DNA of 64,000 bases from the NCBI GenBank assembly GCA_021234155.1, contig JAJEKV010000008.1, positions 7,718,445-7,782,444 of the forward strand, written 5' to 3'. The position numbers and the translations under genes are program-made. Positions 35,396 to 49,620 of the stretch are shown here, piece by piece (the stretch's first letter is position 1; each line of letters opens with the position of its first letter). The notes under the pieces are model-generated. The model was not told where the DNA came from and ran no database searches. It saw nothing but the letters and a program-made list of their open reading frames with translations. This DNA comes from Isoetes taiwanensis (Eukaryota; Streptophyta; Lycopodiopsida; Isoetales; Isoetaceae).

Positions 35396-38300
35396 TCGGT
35401 TTAAACCGGAGCCAATATTTTCTCAGTTTCAAGCATATTGAAGGATACAAAAAATTCAACACCATCCGCTACGCTTGGTAGTTGTATCAAACATATCTAG
35501 TGAGACCGACCCTTCCTAGACCCTCCTATGTATCAATAAATCGCGATTAGTTCTGGGGTCGTATCATCGTGACGACTTTTCTAAACCTCAATATATGAAA
35601 AACTTTGCCATAGCAAAGGATGACTTTTATAGATGCATTGTTGTTCCGCCTCCAAGCCGATAAAATTGCTTTGCTCCCAAACGATTATTGTTTTGTATAG
35701 TCGCTGCAATATGATTGATGCTTTTTTATGATAGCTTTGAGTTATTGCCAGCCTTATCCTGTGATGATAACTTTAATCAGAATGAGTATATTCAATAAGT
35801 ACTCCAGATCACGTTTCTATCATCGACGTTTTCCTCAGGGGATATTTTCTCTTTCCAAGGGATTTGAAGAGCTGAAGGGGTCAGTTATCTCCGGTCATTG
35901 GTTTGCACTGCTAAATGATGTCATATCGTGACGGGACATTTATGCGCCTTGATTGCCTCTGTGATGATTGTGGATATGTACTCAACAGAATGCTTTCCCT
36001 CAGCTACCTTCCATCTGACATGAAAATGTGCCGATCACCCCGCGACAACCCGAACCACTCAACAAACGTTGCACATCCCCCCTCACATCTGCACCACCCA
36101 AAGATTTAGACAGGGTCCGCGGGCCCAGCCTCAGAACCCGCTGGCTACGACTTCTCCAAAAATGAGGCTGCACCGGGAGCCCCAATGCCACAGAGATAAT
36201 AATACCATGTTGTGTCAAAAAAAATTATTGAATTAAATGAAGGGATTCCATAAAGGCTTGTCTCATCATTTGGATATTCGCCTAGTAGGTCGACACTCAT
36301 TGGTATTCAAACCTAGTCCATACTAATCAGTCGGACCTTGGTCTAGTAGCAATATAGCATAAAAAGAAATCGCAGCTTGTAGGGATTTAACGATAAAAGA
36401 AACTATTTCTTCCATAACTAACGATGCTTCATAGGTGTGCGAGTAAACCTTCGCCTCTACCGTGGTTATGCTTTCATGGTGTTGTCCATTGACCTAATTT
36501 CAACTCATCCCATGTTTTCACCTGAAGGTGTCTAAGATAGAATGCCTCTCCAACCCTCGAGGCATACCCAATCAGATCCTACATACTATTGGTTGCCTTG
36601 CCCTTCCATGAAAAGCAAATAACGATAAACATAGGGAACATCGTAGGCATTTTGCCTGTTTAAGTGTGGCTCGTATTTCGCCAATCAGATTTGTGGTCAT
36701 AATTTAACAATGTTAATTAACCTCATCTATTTATTCTATTCTATTCTATTCTATTCTATTCTATTCTATTCTATTCTATTCTATTCTATTCTATTCCCCA
36801 CAAATCGAGGATCGCTATGTAATGGTCCAGATCTTGGAATATAGGGCAAATATGCCCATCCCACTCTCCGTTGCCCTCACGTGAACCCCCTGTGGTGAAT
36901 ATGCACCCAAACCAAAGGGGGTTTAAGGGGATTTCAATTTAAATGTGTTAAAATGCAATGGTTTGTGTTAATAATGTTAATGGTAGTTGTGTGTTAATGG
37001 TTTGTGTTAACCGTATTTTTTTGCCCTTCTGGGCCTTAAGGATGGTGTAGGGTGTAGATATAGACATTACCTAATACTCCGAGCATCAATACAAAAGAAA
37101 TGGCAATCATAACCTGGCATTGGCATCCATAAATAAGAATATTCATAGGATAAAAAAGAATAGAATAGAAAAATCAAGGTGCCAAGATTATAAATTCTTC
37201 TAGAAAAACCATATTATACAGATATTGCCAATCTCACATTAGTTCTATAGCAAAATTGGACAATCCCTAATGGTTGTAGCAATGTAATGGGGAAGTCCAT
37301 CCTTAGTGAAAGCAAATAACGTAATACATTTGGATAAAGCAAACTTCAAAAAACTCCTGCTCAAAACCAACCTCTAAAACCAAATTTTGTGTGTGGATGG
37401 AATCAAAAAACCACGGTCCTATGGAACTTTGAAGAAATTGACCCAATCTAAAACAAGATTTATAGCAGGTATGATGTAATCTTACGATTACCATCTAGAA
37501 AGGGCATAGAATGGATAGATGAGCATGGGAGAATGACCCCACTAGGCTGTCCCGAGCACCTTTAATGAAAACCCTAAGTTTGGAAACCCTAAATCCGGCC
37601 GCTAAACAATGTTTGTTTTGCTGGGCCGCCTTTGTTAGCTCTGCCCCGCCAGCCTTGTTAAGCCATGCACAAAGGAGACGAAGTTCTGTGGTCGCAAATG
37701 TAGAGCCATTTGTGTCCGCAATCCACGGTTTAACGTGGATATGTGTTAGAGATTTAAGAGCTTTCTCGATCTTTTTCCTGTGAGCTTGGGCATGTGATGT
37801 TGGCCTTAAGATCGACTCATTTCTTCTCGGGCAACCTTACAAATGCCAATGACAAGCAGCAATGGTGTTCGGGGAGCCATAGCGAAAGAGCAAGAGGCCA
37901 AATTCAATGTGAGAACTAAGATGTCTGAGAAAAACATCAAATGTGGATTTGATGCCCAAATTATTAAAACCCACGCAAATTGGTTAGAGAAAATGGATAA
38001 AACCCGACGGTGAAATAGAAAAATTCGACGAGATGGATAAGCGTAAGGATTTGATGCCCAAATTAAAAAAGTTAAACATTGTTTTGCAGAAATTCATTGG
38101 ACAAATGAACTCCATGTGTCTATTTAATTTAGAAATGTTGCTATGTGGGGCTTAAAATCTGGAGCTTACCCGAGATAGTAAGAAAAATTTCTTCCATGAA
38201 ATAATCGTTAATCCCTAGATTCGAATATCACGGGAGCTTGATAAGTAAAAGAATTGCATACCGAGAAGGTTAACGCGGCGGTTAAGGGACTCGCTCCAAG

Positions 38301-40765
38301 CAATGCCACAAGGGTTTTCTCTTGCAAAACATCAGAATAAAAGACATAGAAGCTCTATAGTATAGTCCATGCAAAATTTGAAAGCGTAATCGAAATTTAG
38401 CAACTGGGCAGCCCCAAGTCAGCCAAAATTTCCACTTCTCAGAAAAATCTCATCCACTAACAAAACTCTTAGCCTTGCTCATTCTCCCAAAACGAAACGG
38501 CAGGTTTCTTGAGAAAGTTTCTTGGAGGCCATTAAGGTGATCGGATCGTAGGCCTTGCAGCAATTAAAGATCACAGATCTAATAGCTTCTTTAGATCTAA
38601 GCTTCTTCTCAAGGCCCCATGCCTTAGACAATCCATCCTCGTTTCCCCTAATACCACAATTTCAAGGTACAAATTTTGGAAAGATCGACAATGTAGCACA
38701 AACCGGGCGAAGGCCTAAGGAATGGTGAAGCTCTTGGAAGGCACTAAATAAGGAAGTCCAATGCTAGATCTTCAAGCCCGAATGTCAAATCTGAAGCCTA
38801 TTCTTGAAGCCAATGTCAATCTTGAAGCATGTTTGAACCCCGGCAGCATTGTATTGCTTTTCGATTCTTTTTCTTTCTTTTCATGCAAGCAGGAGGGCAA
38901 CTAAAATAAAAAGAGGGCTTTTGTTTGTGAGCCCTTGGATATTGGACCATTGAAAAAAAAAAAACTAAATCAACGACTAAGAAATGGTGCACTCTAGATG
39001 TAATGATTAGTACATCTATTCAATACGCCATGAAATCTTAGGAAAACCTTTGAAGCCATAAAAACACAAAGAAAACCCCTCATTTATCTACATATTCTAT
39101 TCTATTCTAGATAGGGCCAATGCATCCAGCCCTTGCATGGAGCACCACATTTGACATCTCAAGAATGAGGAGGGTAAGACAATATCTTTTTTGGTCATCA
39201 TTATCTCTTCCTAATAGTCCTCATCATATTGCACTCGCTTCATTGTGAAAGGTAGACGTTTAAAAATAGTTTAGTCGAAAGCATCCTCAATCCTCGAATA
39301 CATGTTCCACTAAATACTCTCTGGTGACCCAATTGAACAAACCGCCTCGTACAACAATCTAGCCCTTATACCATTAATTGCATAAGACCATGTTCATTTT
39401 CAAGCCCCAACCAATTGTGTCGTCATGAAAAAAGAGATATTGCGGCCCGCTTCATACATAGGGTGGAGGATGTTTATGAATGTTGGTTCCCCTTCATTCT
39501 GAACCCAAAAACCAGCAATTCGAGGAATGACATCAGCCGTAAGTATTAATATCTCGCAATGGCTACAACTTCATTGCTTGCAAACCACCTCATGAACCGT
39601 AATATATATGCCGATGGCAACCGTGATGCTTCCCATGGTTCAAGATTTTGAATAAATGCATTAATTTGGTTAAGAATTGAACCAATAATACCAATCCATT
39701 GAAAGGGCACTCTTTGGTCTCGAAGCTTGGCATATCGCTTCATTTGTCATAGATGTACCAATGTATATCCGGTCCCTGCTTCCATTGTGGGTCAGAGCCG
39801 ATGATATGTTCGCCCTGTAGTTATTCTTGTCGAAGGAAAATCTAAATTTAATGGTTCTCGCCATGTGCAAAGCAATTTTTCTTGTATGTTGTACATGTTG
39901 TATAGTGCCACGTGCAAAGGGGTAAAGGTTGCAAAAAAATCCATTTCCTTTTGTTGCAAATGTAATCCATCTTGTTCCTCGACGCTTTTGAACAAAGGAA
40001 TCTAACAATATGTGCATCTTTTTATTCCATGTGCACATCACGTGAATCCCGGTGTAGCCAAGTTCATGTGTCGCGTGCACGAGCTTCTTCTGCCAATGTA
40101 CGTGATGCTTTTTTGGTGCTATACGTACCATTTACTTGAATCGTGTTTGGTTTGATGATGTTGATATAATATCCACGCTTTCAAAGATTGCATCTTTTTG
40201 TGGTACGTGTATAAAGTGGGATCGCCCCGAGCTCTCTAGCCCTGCTCTCATTCTAGATTTATCATGTCGGTTAAACTTGCATAGCGCTCTACCTTTCCGG
40301 TAGATGCTCTCTCTATCATCCTCGATAGCTCGCATAGCATTCTACACTTCTACATCATATTTGATCATTGTCCTTCTCGATAAGTTTGCATAACGCCTCT
40401 CTTTCTCTTTAACATATGCTCTTTCTATCCTCTTCTCGATAAGTTGGCATAATGTTCCCCTTCTCTTACATCGTCTTCTTTACGAACCTTCTTCAACTAG
40501 ATTTTGTGTAACACTCTTCAGTTGGACTAATCAAATTTTGCGATAATAGTTTTGTGAGCCACAATCGTAGTCGTATTTCTCTGATTTCTTTTCTTTCCGC
40601 TACTCTAGCTCGCCGTTGTCCTGCACGCTCTCTAGCTCTTTCTCATATTCTCTCTATCCTCCTCATTCAAATTTGCGTGCACTCTCTTTCTCTCTCTCGG
40701 CTGTGCTCTCTCTCTCTCTATATCTCGGTTAGATCACTTTGTGCGATCCTATCACTATCCTCCAT
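35395..40765 (-). mobile_element. Helitron remnant, copy B
   Basis: Collinear with 9,255-14,600, starting at the same ATG (40,765) and split by the same insertion. Recognisable pieces include PFQWIGIIGSILNQINAFIQ (about 39,665-39,725) and the zinc-finger region near 39,960. The helicase part at 35,740-36,130 is so scrambled that Walker motifs cannot be read, although flanking bases align well with copy A. I attribute the loss to poor consensus, not to biology. Confidence 0.82.
36731..39109. mobile_element. (TTCTA)n-bounded insertion, copy B
   Basis: Same position and content as 10,567-12,955. The left (TTCTA)n tract spans about 36,732-36,796 and the right one 39,094-39,109 with one unit fewer than in copy A. 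Confidence 0.78.
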
Positions 40766-41037
40766 GGTCTTTTACTTTAGGAAATTCTAACCGACATATG
40801 GGGAATATTGAAACCCGACTTTCAATCAAAAGAATAACGGGATTTTAACTTTACTTGGTACTATTATGTCCACGTTTCTTCTTCCAAACTCACTTCAACC
40901 AAGAGCAAAGGCCTCTTCTTCAAACTAGAACACGAAGGAATGAAAATTTCAATACACTCATATATATTTCTAATGAATATACACTAAATTACAGGAATTG
41001 CTAAAGGAAAGTGTGTGTGTTGAGGTATTAATTACAT

Positions 41038-42792
41038 TAATAATAATAATAATAATATTTACTTAGCTCACTGGGGCCAAGAAGGCCATGGAGCCCAAGT
41101 ACAACTGCCATAATATAGTTTTAAGTAGTAGAGAACGGTGTTCATCTACTGCTTTTATATATGATCCTACATCTATAGGTAACAATGTAAATAAGGGATG
41201 AAAATTATCTACATGTATATTGAATTTGTCTCTGATGTCTTCGTATGCCGAGCATTTAGAGAATACATGATCTTCATCTTCAACATCTGTTAGAGTCACA
41301 TAACCTCGCATACAGTCTCTCTTCTACGGGTTTTGACCATCCTTTGCTTCAAATTCTAGTTCTATGAGGAGCTTAATGCAGATCTTGCAATTGTATGTCT
41401 AAGCACCTTTGTAAATTTGCCTTCGTGTATTCTGATCCTCACTGCATCACCATATGATTTTAACAGAACCTTTATAGTGCATCATTCTACTCCCTTGATC
41501 AGCCCAAATATGTTGGATTGCTAGCTGCTCCGCCTCTCCTTTGCATCAGGACTTATTGGTAGGCCAATTAGTGTGAGATAACCCCCATCGGCTAGCCCAT
41601 TTCATAACATCATTCATCCAACCCCCCGACCATTTGGGAAAGAAGAGCTTGATGATAATCTGATTTGTCGGAGATCTCTTATTCTATTCACAAAGTTAAC
41701 TTGCTTGGTAAAGAGCTTCTAATTCTCAAGGAAACAACTCTGTTTCTGCAAGCATAAGAGCATATGGTATTGTATTTTTGATGCCAAGCTCTTCCCTAAT
41801 AAATTCACTGACCATCTCTATTTGAACCCACATTTTAGAAGGGAGATTTGCAACCCAAATAGGAGCACCATACAAAGATCACCGTGGTAACCAAGGTTTT
41901 GTATAGGAACTTTTTAAGATACCAATCATTCAATAATATTCTCGAACATCTCGACAACATCCCATAAAGGGCTGATTTGCCACCAGAATCCAGCCTTCTA
42001 ATGCAATCTTTCCAATTATAATTGGAAGCAAAATCAATACCAAGGTATTTGAAACTTTCAACATTCTCAATTTCCTTCCCTGGTAAGTAAATTTCTTGGC
42101 CTTTCTCTTGTCCCAAATATCATTACCTTTGTCTTCGCCACATTCACTCTCATATGTTTTTTGCAAACAAAACGCCAAAGCATTTAAATGTGATTGTAAA
42201 CCCGCCTCTTATTTGACAAAAGCACCACATCGCCCGTGATATAACAATAATTGAATCATATACTCACCTATCTTTGTACACAGGAGAGATTTTGAGCACA
42301 TCCAACGCGTCAGGTTCATCTATGAACAAGCCAAATAATGTAGGTGACAATGGGCAGCCTATCTCACCCCCTATATTGTTCTTCTCACCATTATGCTTAA
42401 ATCCCATGCCAAAGTAATCAAGACCTCGTAGTACATCCGTGGATAATTAGTTTGAGTTCATCCGAACTCCTATTTGCTCCATTCTCTCACCAAGTTCATT
42501 CCTCTGAACAGTGTCAAATGCTTTAGCAAAATCAATGAAAGCAACATAAAGTACCTTATTTGGTTTTTTTGCTTGCTCCACCAAAACTCTCAAGGTAAGT
42601 GCATGATCCAGGTATTGTGTTCCCCTTAAAGCTTTGCTTTGACAATGAGATCTTTTCTCATTTAGTTCAGCTCCATGAACTCAACCTATATTCCAATAGG
42701 TTTCCAAAATTTTTAGTAAAAGTACTCCCTATTAGTATAGTTCTATAATTCTGCGCTTGTTTTATGTCTCCAGCTTTAATGAACCCAGTTTT
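41038..42792 (-). mobile_element. LINE with (TAA)n tail, copy B
   Basis: Collinear with 14,875-16,632. The C-terminal frame is cleaner here at its end: DVEDEDHVFSKCSAYEDI through LWQLYLGSMAFLAPVS (41,311-41,063). The RT frame is broken more often than in copy A, for example by extra bases near 42,210-42,360. Confidence 0.85.
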
Positions 42793-42799
42793 GCATTAC

Positions 42800-45760
42800 T
42801 ACATCGAAGCAAGTAGTTTTAGCTAGCAACAATCTACAATTCTAAATGTAGTTACTAAATTTGAGATATTCTTAACCATCCTTCTAACATCTCTTCCCTC
42901 TACTTATTTGTTGTCAACCAAAGTAGCCTAGCATCTTTGTGGGAATAAAATGCACTAGATAATTTGAGGTTGAAAGATAGACATGAATTTATATCATGTG
43001 GTATGTCTAGATGGGATTGTATAATCGAAGTCGATTTCTATGGGCTTACGATGCCAAAGAAACATGCTATATGCTTAAAGGTAAGGTAAAAGCTCTATAC
43101 TAAAGGTTTTGAGTTGAGCATCTCCGTGATGTTTCCATTGGGTTATGTTAAATAATCTTGCGATTTTAGCTAGAGCAAGGCAAAGGTGCGTGCCATCAGG
43201 GGTTCCTCCATTGCTAGCATGCAAGATACCTTTATAAACTATGTGAACATAATAGAAAACATGCATTGGGTATTATCATCTCGCTTTAGGCGTGAAGGCA
43301 TATGTGTAGTACATGGAGCGGATAAGCTTTGAGATATTCCAGTGTCATATATACTTTATTGTTCCCAAGACCTAACCTAAGAGGCATCAATAATGAATGA
43401 AGTTTGGGGCGTTTGTGAATTTGTTTTGATTTTTAATTATATTGCTAGGCTATACAAAAGCTATAACAATGACTCTTTTTGATTGAGCAATCTAGACAAC
43501 AACCTTAAGGTTCTATTTAGCAATACTTGAGAGAAAATAGTGACACATAAAGCCACAAAGACATGGACAAATAGAATAAATGGCAGCTCTAAAAATGTCA
43601 ATTACCACAATTGAGCAATTTCAAAATGACTTGAGGTTGACATCGTTAAAAACTAATAAAGATTTACTAAAGGAGGAGGGACAAATGGGAAGGAACTCAT
43701 GTAGGAGGCAAAGTCCTAGGTGTAGAGAGTATGCTTAATTATGTATGGTTTGGCACTTAGTGAGGTGCTCACTGTGCCAATAATTTGATATTCGCAATAC
43801 TTGGTACTTAAAACATATGGTTTTGACACATGCCCTTTATCCGAGCATCTTTGTGAAACACCGATAAAATGAGATATTTTCATCTACCTACCATGGTAAA
43901 AAAAAGAAAGGAACTGGGTGAGCCACAAACCATGGTCCGGAATAGTGAGGAAGGCTCACCAATATGGCAAGACTTGGTTCTCCAAACAACATGGTTTGAC
44001 GATGCCGCTAATTGGAGGAAGAAATTTCTAATGCACGCATTCCACGCTGCTAAGTGATTAATGGTTATTATAGCAAAAGTAAAAAAAAGTCTTATGATAT
44101 TTGATGGCCTCATCTCATTCTCAAGAGTCATTATCTCCGACATCTAGTATCATCATTAAATTCTGCCAAGGTTTTTCCCTTTGAAAACCTTTCAAGGGGT
44201 TTTAATCCCAGTAGTAATGATTGTACTAGCCCATTGTATGGGTCCCATGACCTATTGGTCTCCTCGGCGATTTAAAAACTATTCTATTCTATTCATTCAA
44301 AACATCCTTTTAGTAAAAATTTAATAACTTTTTAATTTTATGGGCAAATCTAATAGCAGAAGCCGGGCATGATTTTAAAAGTTTTTTTTTCTTTTTCCAG
44401 CTTCTCTAATCGCCATGGCCCTCTACATCTATTTTGTTACACCATGGCATCATCGCCATAGCCCGATTCTAACGCCGCCAAAGCCATTCGTGCGCTTTTC
44501 AAAGCCGCTTTGGTCCAGCCCTTCATTTCTCTCGTGTTTTTTTTTTTTTTTGGCTATGGCTTCGTTGCATATCTACGCAGTTTGTAGATTCGAAAGGGGA
44601 ACCCGCGTAAGATACTTAATACAATTTATATTCGGGATTCGACAAGAGGTATTCGTTCTTCCATCCACGTTGTTTAATCTAAAGGTTTCGTTGACCTCGT
44701 ATGTTTCTATTGATTGATGAAAGGTTCTAGGCCATTGACATAAGCAAAAAGATCAAAAATACGCTTGGTCGTAATAAGCATGGGCTAATGAGAAGCAAAA
44801 AGCTTAAAGCAACGAATGTTCCTAGGGAAACCGCTTTCCGGCATATATCCAACCCTTTGAATCTATCAGCATCTTACCACTATTAGGAAGGAGTCTTCTG
44901 ACCCAACAGCCATAGCGAGAAACATCAAACATGAAACAAAAATAATAAAGATGTGAACTTACAAATTGACCTGGTGAGAGCCAATTCCGTGAGAATCTCG
45001 CAATTACATTATCGATGTGAGTAAGTATCCCTTTATATTCATCACGATGTTGCGATGTTTGTATCCATAAAATTACGATGTTGCGTAGCAGAAACGAAGG
45101 TATTACCTAGGCGGACTTGTTTTAATCCATAAAATTACGATGTTGCCTTTGAAAAATGACAGATTACCCGCACCACTTATTCACTTTGCGGTGAAGAATT
45201 TTCTTAACCAAAAACGTGGCAAAGAAATAGAGGCTTCAATTGGTGTCTGGAGAAACATATCCCAAACGTTGGCAACCAAAAGGAAGGCTAAATCTAAGTG
45301 CGTGAAAAAATTCTTGCGAACAAAAAGAAAAATTATAAACCTAATTAAATATGTTGAGAAAACACGCTGATTTATTGGCCATATAGAATCTGGCATGTAG
45401 GCAATATACCCCTATCTTGCCCCTTTGCTTATTTGACCAAGAAAAGTAGCATTAGAGGGAGGTACAAATCGAGGAGGACCATGTTGTTTAGGAGGGAATT
45501 CCATGCAACTTCTTCATTTTCTTGCGTAAATTTTATGCGCCTATCTTTTGGTCCCGGACATCTATCATGTTGGATCACCACCAAGAATCCAATTCTCAAT
45601 CCCCCCACCATTTTGGGTTATCCAGCCTTTTCCATCTCCTTCCACAATTAAGAAGTGTCTTCATCAACACTTTTCTTCATTCTTTGCTAGGCACCCCATT
45701 CTTAGTTTTCAAGAGGACATGTGTGCCTACTAAGATACATCAATTATATCGAAAGAGCGT
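42800..45760. other. Copy B of the gene-free interval
   Basis: Collinear with 16,640-19,600. It carries the same TTCTATTCTATTCATT tract (44,279-44,295) and the repeated AAAATTACxGATGTTGC motif (45,020-45,150, where copy A has ACAGATG and copy B ACGATG). No gene recognised. Confidence 0.5.
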
Positions 45761-45809
45761 AGGTTGCGTCTTAAGTCCTTGTGAAGGGAGGATTTAAAAG
45801 CAACTGCGG

Positions 45810-47505
45810 TTCTTTTAAAAAAGGACAATGCCCTGGTTTAAATCGTTTTTCTATGGAATTCTTTCAGAAGTACTGGGATTGGTTGGAGGATGACATATAC
45901 GATGCTTTCTTGAGTTTCAAAGATTTAGGTGCCTTGATAAGATTTTGAATATGGCTTGCGTCTTCCTCATTACAAAGAACCCATATGATAAGATTTCTGA
46001 TTGGCGACCTATTACTTTGCTTTCCTCTGTTACAAGATCTTTGCTAATATATTGGCAGAAAAAGTTTGAGATATTTTGGCTGAGTCTATCTTTTCGACAC
46101 AATCTGGCTTTCTCCCTCTGGCTTTCGATGCAACCTGACGTTGCCATCACGCCGCATGTGAAACATGTTTACAACGTAAAAATGACATATCATGTATGTT
46201 TTTACAACGTCAATTACGTTTTCACAACGTCACATATGCGACGCGATGTCGCGCTGCGACGAATCCACAACGACGTCATTTGCGACGTGCGATAAACGTT
46301 CTTAGGGCGTGTGCATGTGACGTCTGACGTCGCTGATATGTTGCTAGGACGTCCCTATTGACATCATAAATTGTCCATTCTGTAGTAGTGCTCGTCAATG
46401 TATTTTCAACAACGTGGTTGCTGCATACAAAGGAATATATTGGGCTCGATTACAGGGTCAGAGAGCAGTGTATCTTAAACTTTGATTTTGCTAAAGCATA
46501 TGGTAGTGTTGATTAGAGTTTTTTGGAGGTGTTCTCTTGCTCTTGGATTCAGGCAATCATTTACAAGAAATGTTATGAAATTCCATAAGTCAACAAGGTC
46601 TACTGTACTTTTTCAGGGCGAGCCATCTGATATTTTTGTAGTGGATAGAGGAATTCGACAAGATTTTCCCTTATCGTCTTTTCTCTTCACAATTGTAGTA
46701 GAAATATTATTTCAACTTTTTTTTGTGGCTACTGGGTGACATCATTCAAGGTCTACTAATGGACGACGGTTTTTAAGAGGTATGTAATCAATATGCAAAT
46801 GATATTTTTCTGTTCCTAATTGCCGCGGCTGAAAATCTTCATAATGCTAAGCTATTATTAGACATGTTCTCCTTAGCATCAGGGGTTCTTGTGGGTTGGC
46901 AAAAGTGTACTGCTTTGTGCACGTTAGGCAATCCCATCCCTCCATGTCTTTGGACTATCTATCAAAGGTTTTGCTACATGGTAAGACCACAAAGTTACTT
47001 GGTATCCTTGTTGAAATCCACGTCTCTGATTCAGATGCTTGAGGTGAAATCATTAGAGCATTGCAGAACCACTTATTCAAGCACTAATATTGGTGGAATG
47101 CAGTTAAACTATCAATGCCTGGTAGAATCACTGTAGCTAAATGTATTCTTAGTAATACCTATGTTTACATGGCATCTACTCTACTAGCCCCTCGATTATG
47201 ACAGAGGAGATTGTACATATCATCAGGAACTTCATTTAGGGTGGAAATGAGGAAGGAGCTGTGGTCAAGGTAGCTTAGGCGAAGTGCACTAGAGCTGATT
47301 GTTGTGACTTATAATTGCGATTCTCTTGATTAAAAGAAGAACGTACTAATTTGGAATATTTACCTTCAGATTCATTCTTATGCATAGACAGTGGTTGCGC
47401 CGGTTGGAATAGTATGTCCGCTAGAGTTAGAGTCTTGTTTTGCATTTTATTTTGTATAGCTTTTTGATTGATGAATAATGTCGTCCTTTAAAAAAAAAAA
47501 GAAAA
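45810..47505 (+). mobile_element. L1-type LINE, copy B
   Basis: Collinear with 19,640-21,363 and far closer to copy A than the sequence to its left. Differences are mostly substitutions (for example GGTACGTAATC/GGTATGTAATC and TATGATAGT/TATGGTAGT). This suggests true allelic or paralogous variation in this part. It ends in the same A-rich tail (about 47,489-47,505). Confidence 0.85.
46135..46390 (-). mobile_element. CACTA-type remnant, copy B
   Basis: Same insertion and same CACTACTACAGAATGG terminus (46,390-46,375) as 19,965-20,220. It differs from copy A by roughly ten substitutions, most of them C/T or G/A at CG sites. Confidence 0.65.
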
Positions 47506-48168
47506 ACACGACTACAAACAAAATAAAACTGATTAGCACTAAAACCTTGCATATAAACATTCCATTTACAAAAACTACACTGCATTTATAAGTATATCTC
47601 TGTAGAACACCAAAATCTCCAACAACAACTACAATGCCTTCAAAATAGCAAAAAGAAGCTCCAATGACGGCAAAACAAGCTCCAACGATGGCATTAACAA
47701 GCTTAAGACGTTTGCAAACAAAAGAAGTTGCCAAGTCATGACTATTACTTTTCCATGGATTGTTTGAGTAATAATCAAATCCAGCTTCTATATGTGCATG
47801 TTGAGAAGCTATTTGATGTAATCGTTATTCAAATCGAAAACGACAACATGACCAACCCATTGGTATGTGCTAGGGACCCGCTTTGTACGAGGGGTTTCCC
47901 ACCTAAACCCCGAAACCAAAAGCTCCTCACATAAGCCAACGGAAGCGAAATTCTCGGGACGACGTAAAATAGTATTTTTTTTCCGGTTGTGCTTTTCCTT
48001 TCTCTTTCTTTTCCGCTATGGCGAGCTTCAAGCTACCATGGCGCTCTCCATGCTCGGCCGGCGAAGTTTTGGAAGGAGTGTTTCACCACATTGCATGAAA
48101 GTGGCCTTTCGCCAGTTCTGGCCGAAAAATTTCCACGAGAAATTTCATGGCGATTGAAATTCTCCAAC

Positions 48169-48694
48169 GAAATTTTAACCATCTTAAAATTTTAGCCCGT
48201 TCTTGAGGATCTCTGGTTGAGGCCTGGAAAAAACACCTTTGGTTCATCCAGATTTATGCACTGAAGGGAAAAAAAACACCTCTGGTTCATCCAGATTTAT
48301 GCACTGAAGAAAAAAAATCAGAAAAACAGCTTGTTCTTGAGGATCTATGATCGGGACGGAAAAAAGACCTCTGATTCAACCAAAAACATGCACTGAAGGA
48401 AAAAAATTAAGAAAAGCAAACCATATTCAATCTTGATCATCAGAAAATCGGATGATCTTGAGCTCGGTTCTGTCTAGGGCCGCCGGATTTGTCTTGAGAT
48501 TAGCATCCGACCCTTTAGATCGGCATCAGAGCTTCTAGCCTCATTGCTTCAGATCGCTGAGCTTCAAATCGGCTAGGGCAGAAACAGAGGGAGCAGGCGG
48601 CGCCGCACAAAAACGCCGCCACGACGTCAACATGAAATTTCGCGTTTTAAAATTTAGCTGAAATAGGGCGAAATTTTAAGATGGTTAAAATTTC
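48169..48694. mobile_element. Inverted-repeat (MITE-like) element, copy B
   Basis: Arms at 48,169-48,198 and 48,666-48,694 match those of 22,037-22,552. The internal GGTTCATCCAGATTTATGCACTGAAG repeats are cleaner here; copy A has AATCAAG where this copy has CACTGAAG. Confidence 0.6.
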
Positions 48695-49423
48695 GGAGGA
48701 CTTGATAGTTGAGGCTACATGTCTGGTGACTTTTCTTTTGAAATGGAGCAGTTCTGGAGGTCAGTGATGTATATTTTCTTGTATTTCGAGTTCATTCCCT
48801 GTGTAGGAATCCTGATGCCGCCATTCCTTCTAATGATTTTTTGATTTTTTACAGGTTCTTGAGTCTCGGTGGCAGTATAGCAACATTTTCCCTTGCAATA
48901 GATATGCATTTATGCCTTATAAGGAGAATTGCCTTATGAGGAAGAACGCTCAGAAAAGAACTATTTTCCAGACTTCAAGGTGTCAGTTATGGCGGACTTT
49001 CTGTACTCTATGGGCTCGCTTAAAGAAGAAACGGAATCGGAGCTATGCTTTTTTACACGAATCAGAGCTATGTTTTTTTACAGGGGATCGGAGCTATGCT
49101 TTTTTTTACAGATGGAATGTTATCTGAGAAAAGCTTGGATGTGGTAGCTGTTAGACTCAAGCAAATTAGTGGCTTGCCTAGCAGGGATTTATTCTTTGAA
49201 ATATATGTACGTTTTGATGATTAATGAATACTCGGTTTTGTTGTTAACCGATCTGTGTAAAATTTGTGTAAAGCAGTGTTAAATCTGTGTAATGCAGTGT
49301 TAAATCTTGTAAAATAACTGTGAATAAACTTGTGGCAACGCTCTAAGCGGCGCCGCCGAGAAACCCCAGGGCAAGAATTACCTATTTTAAACAAACATGA
49401 AAAAAGCGAGGAATTTCGCTTTC

Positions 49424-49620
49424 CGGTGGTTTACGTGGTAAGAAGCTCACTCAAACAGAGAAAAACTACACCTTCGTAGAACGCGAAGCTTTGGGAATGA
49501 TCTTTACCATTAAGAATTTCCTCATCTTCTTTGTCGATCATAAGGTGGTCATTACCTAATCAACAAGCCTAATCCTATGGGACGACTCGCTAGATGGATG
49601 TTGTTTTTGAAGAATTTACT
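49424..49620 (+). pseudogene. Ty3/gypsy RNase H fragment, copy B
   Basis: Essentially identical to 23,285-23,480, with the same TEREAL-type motif, the same in-frame stop and the same GRLARWM continuation. Confidence 0.8.
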
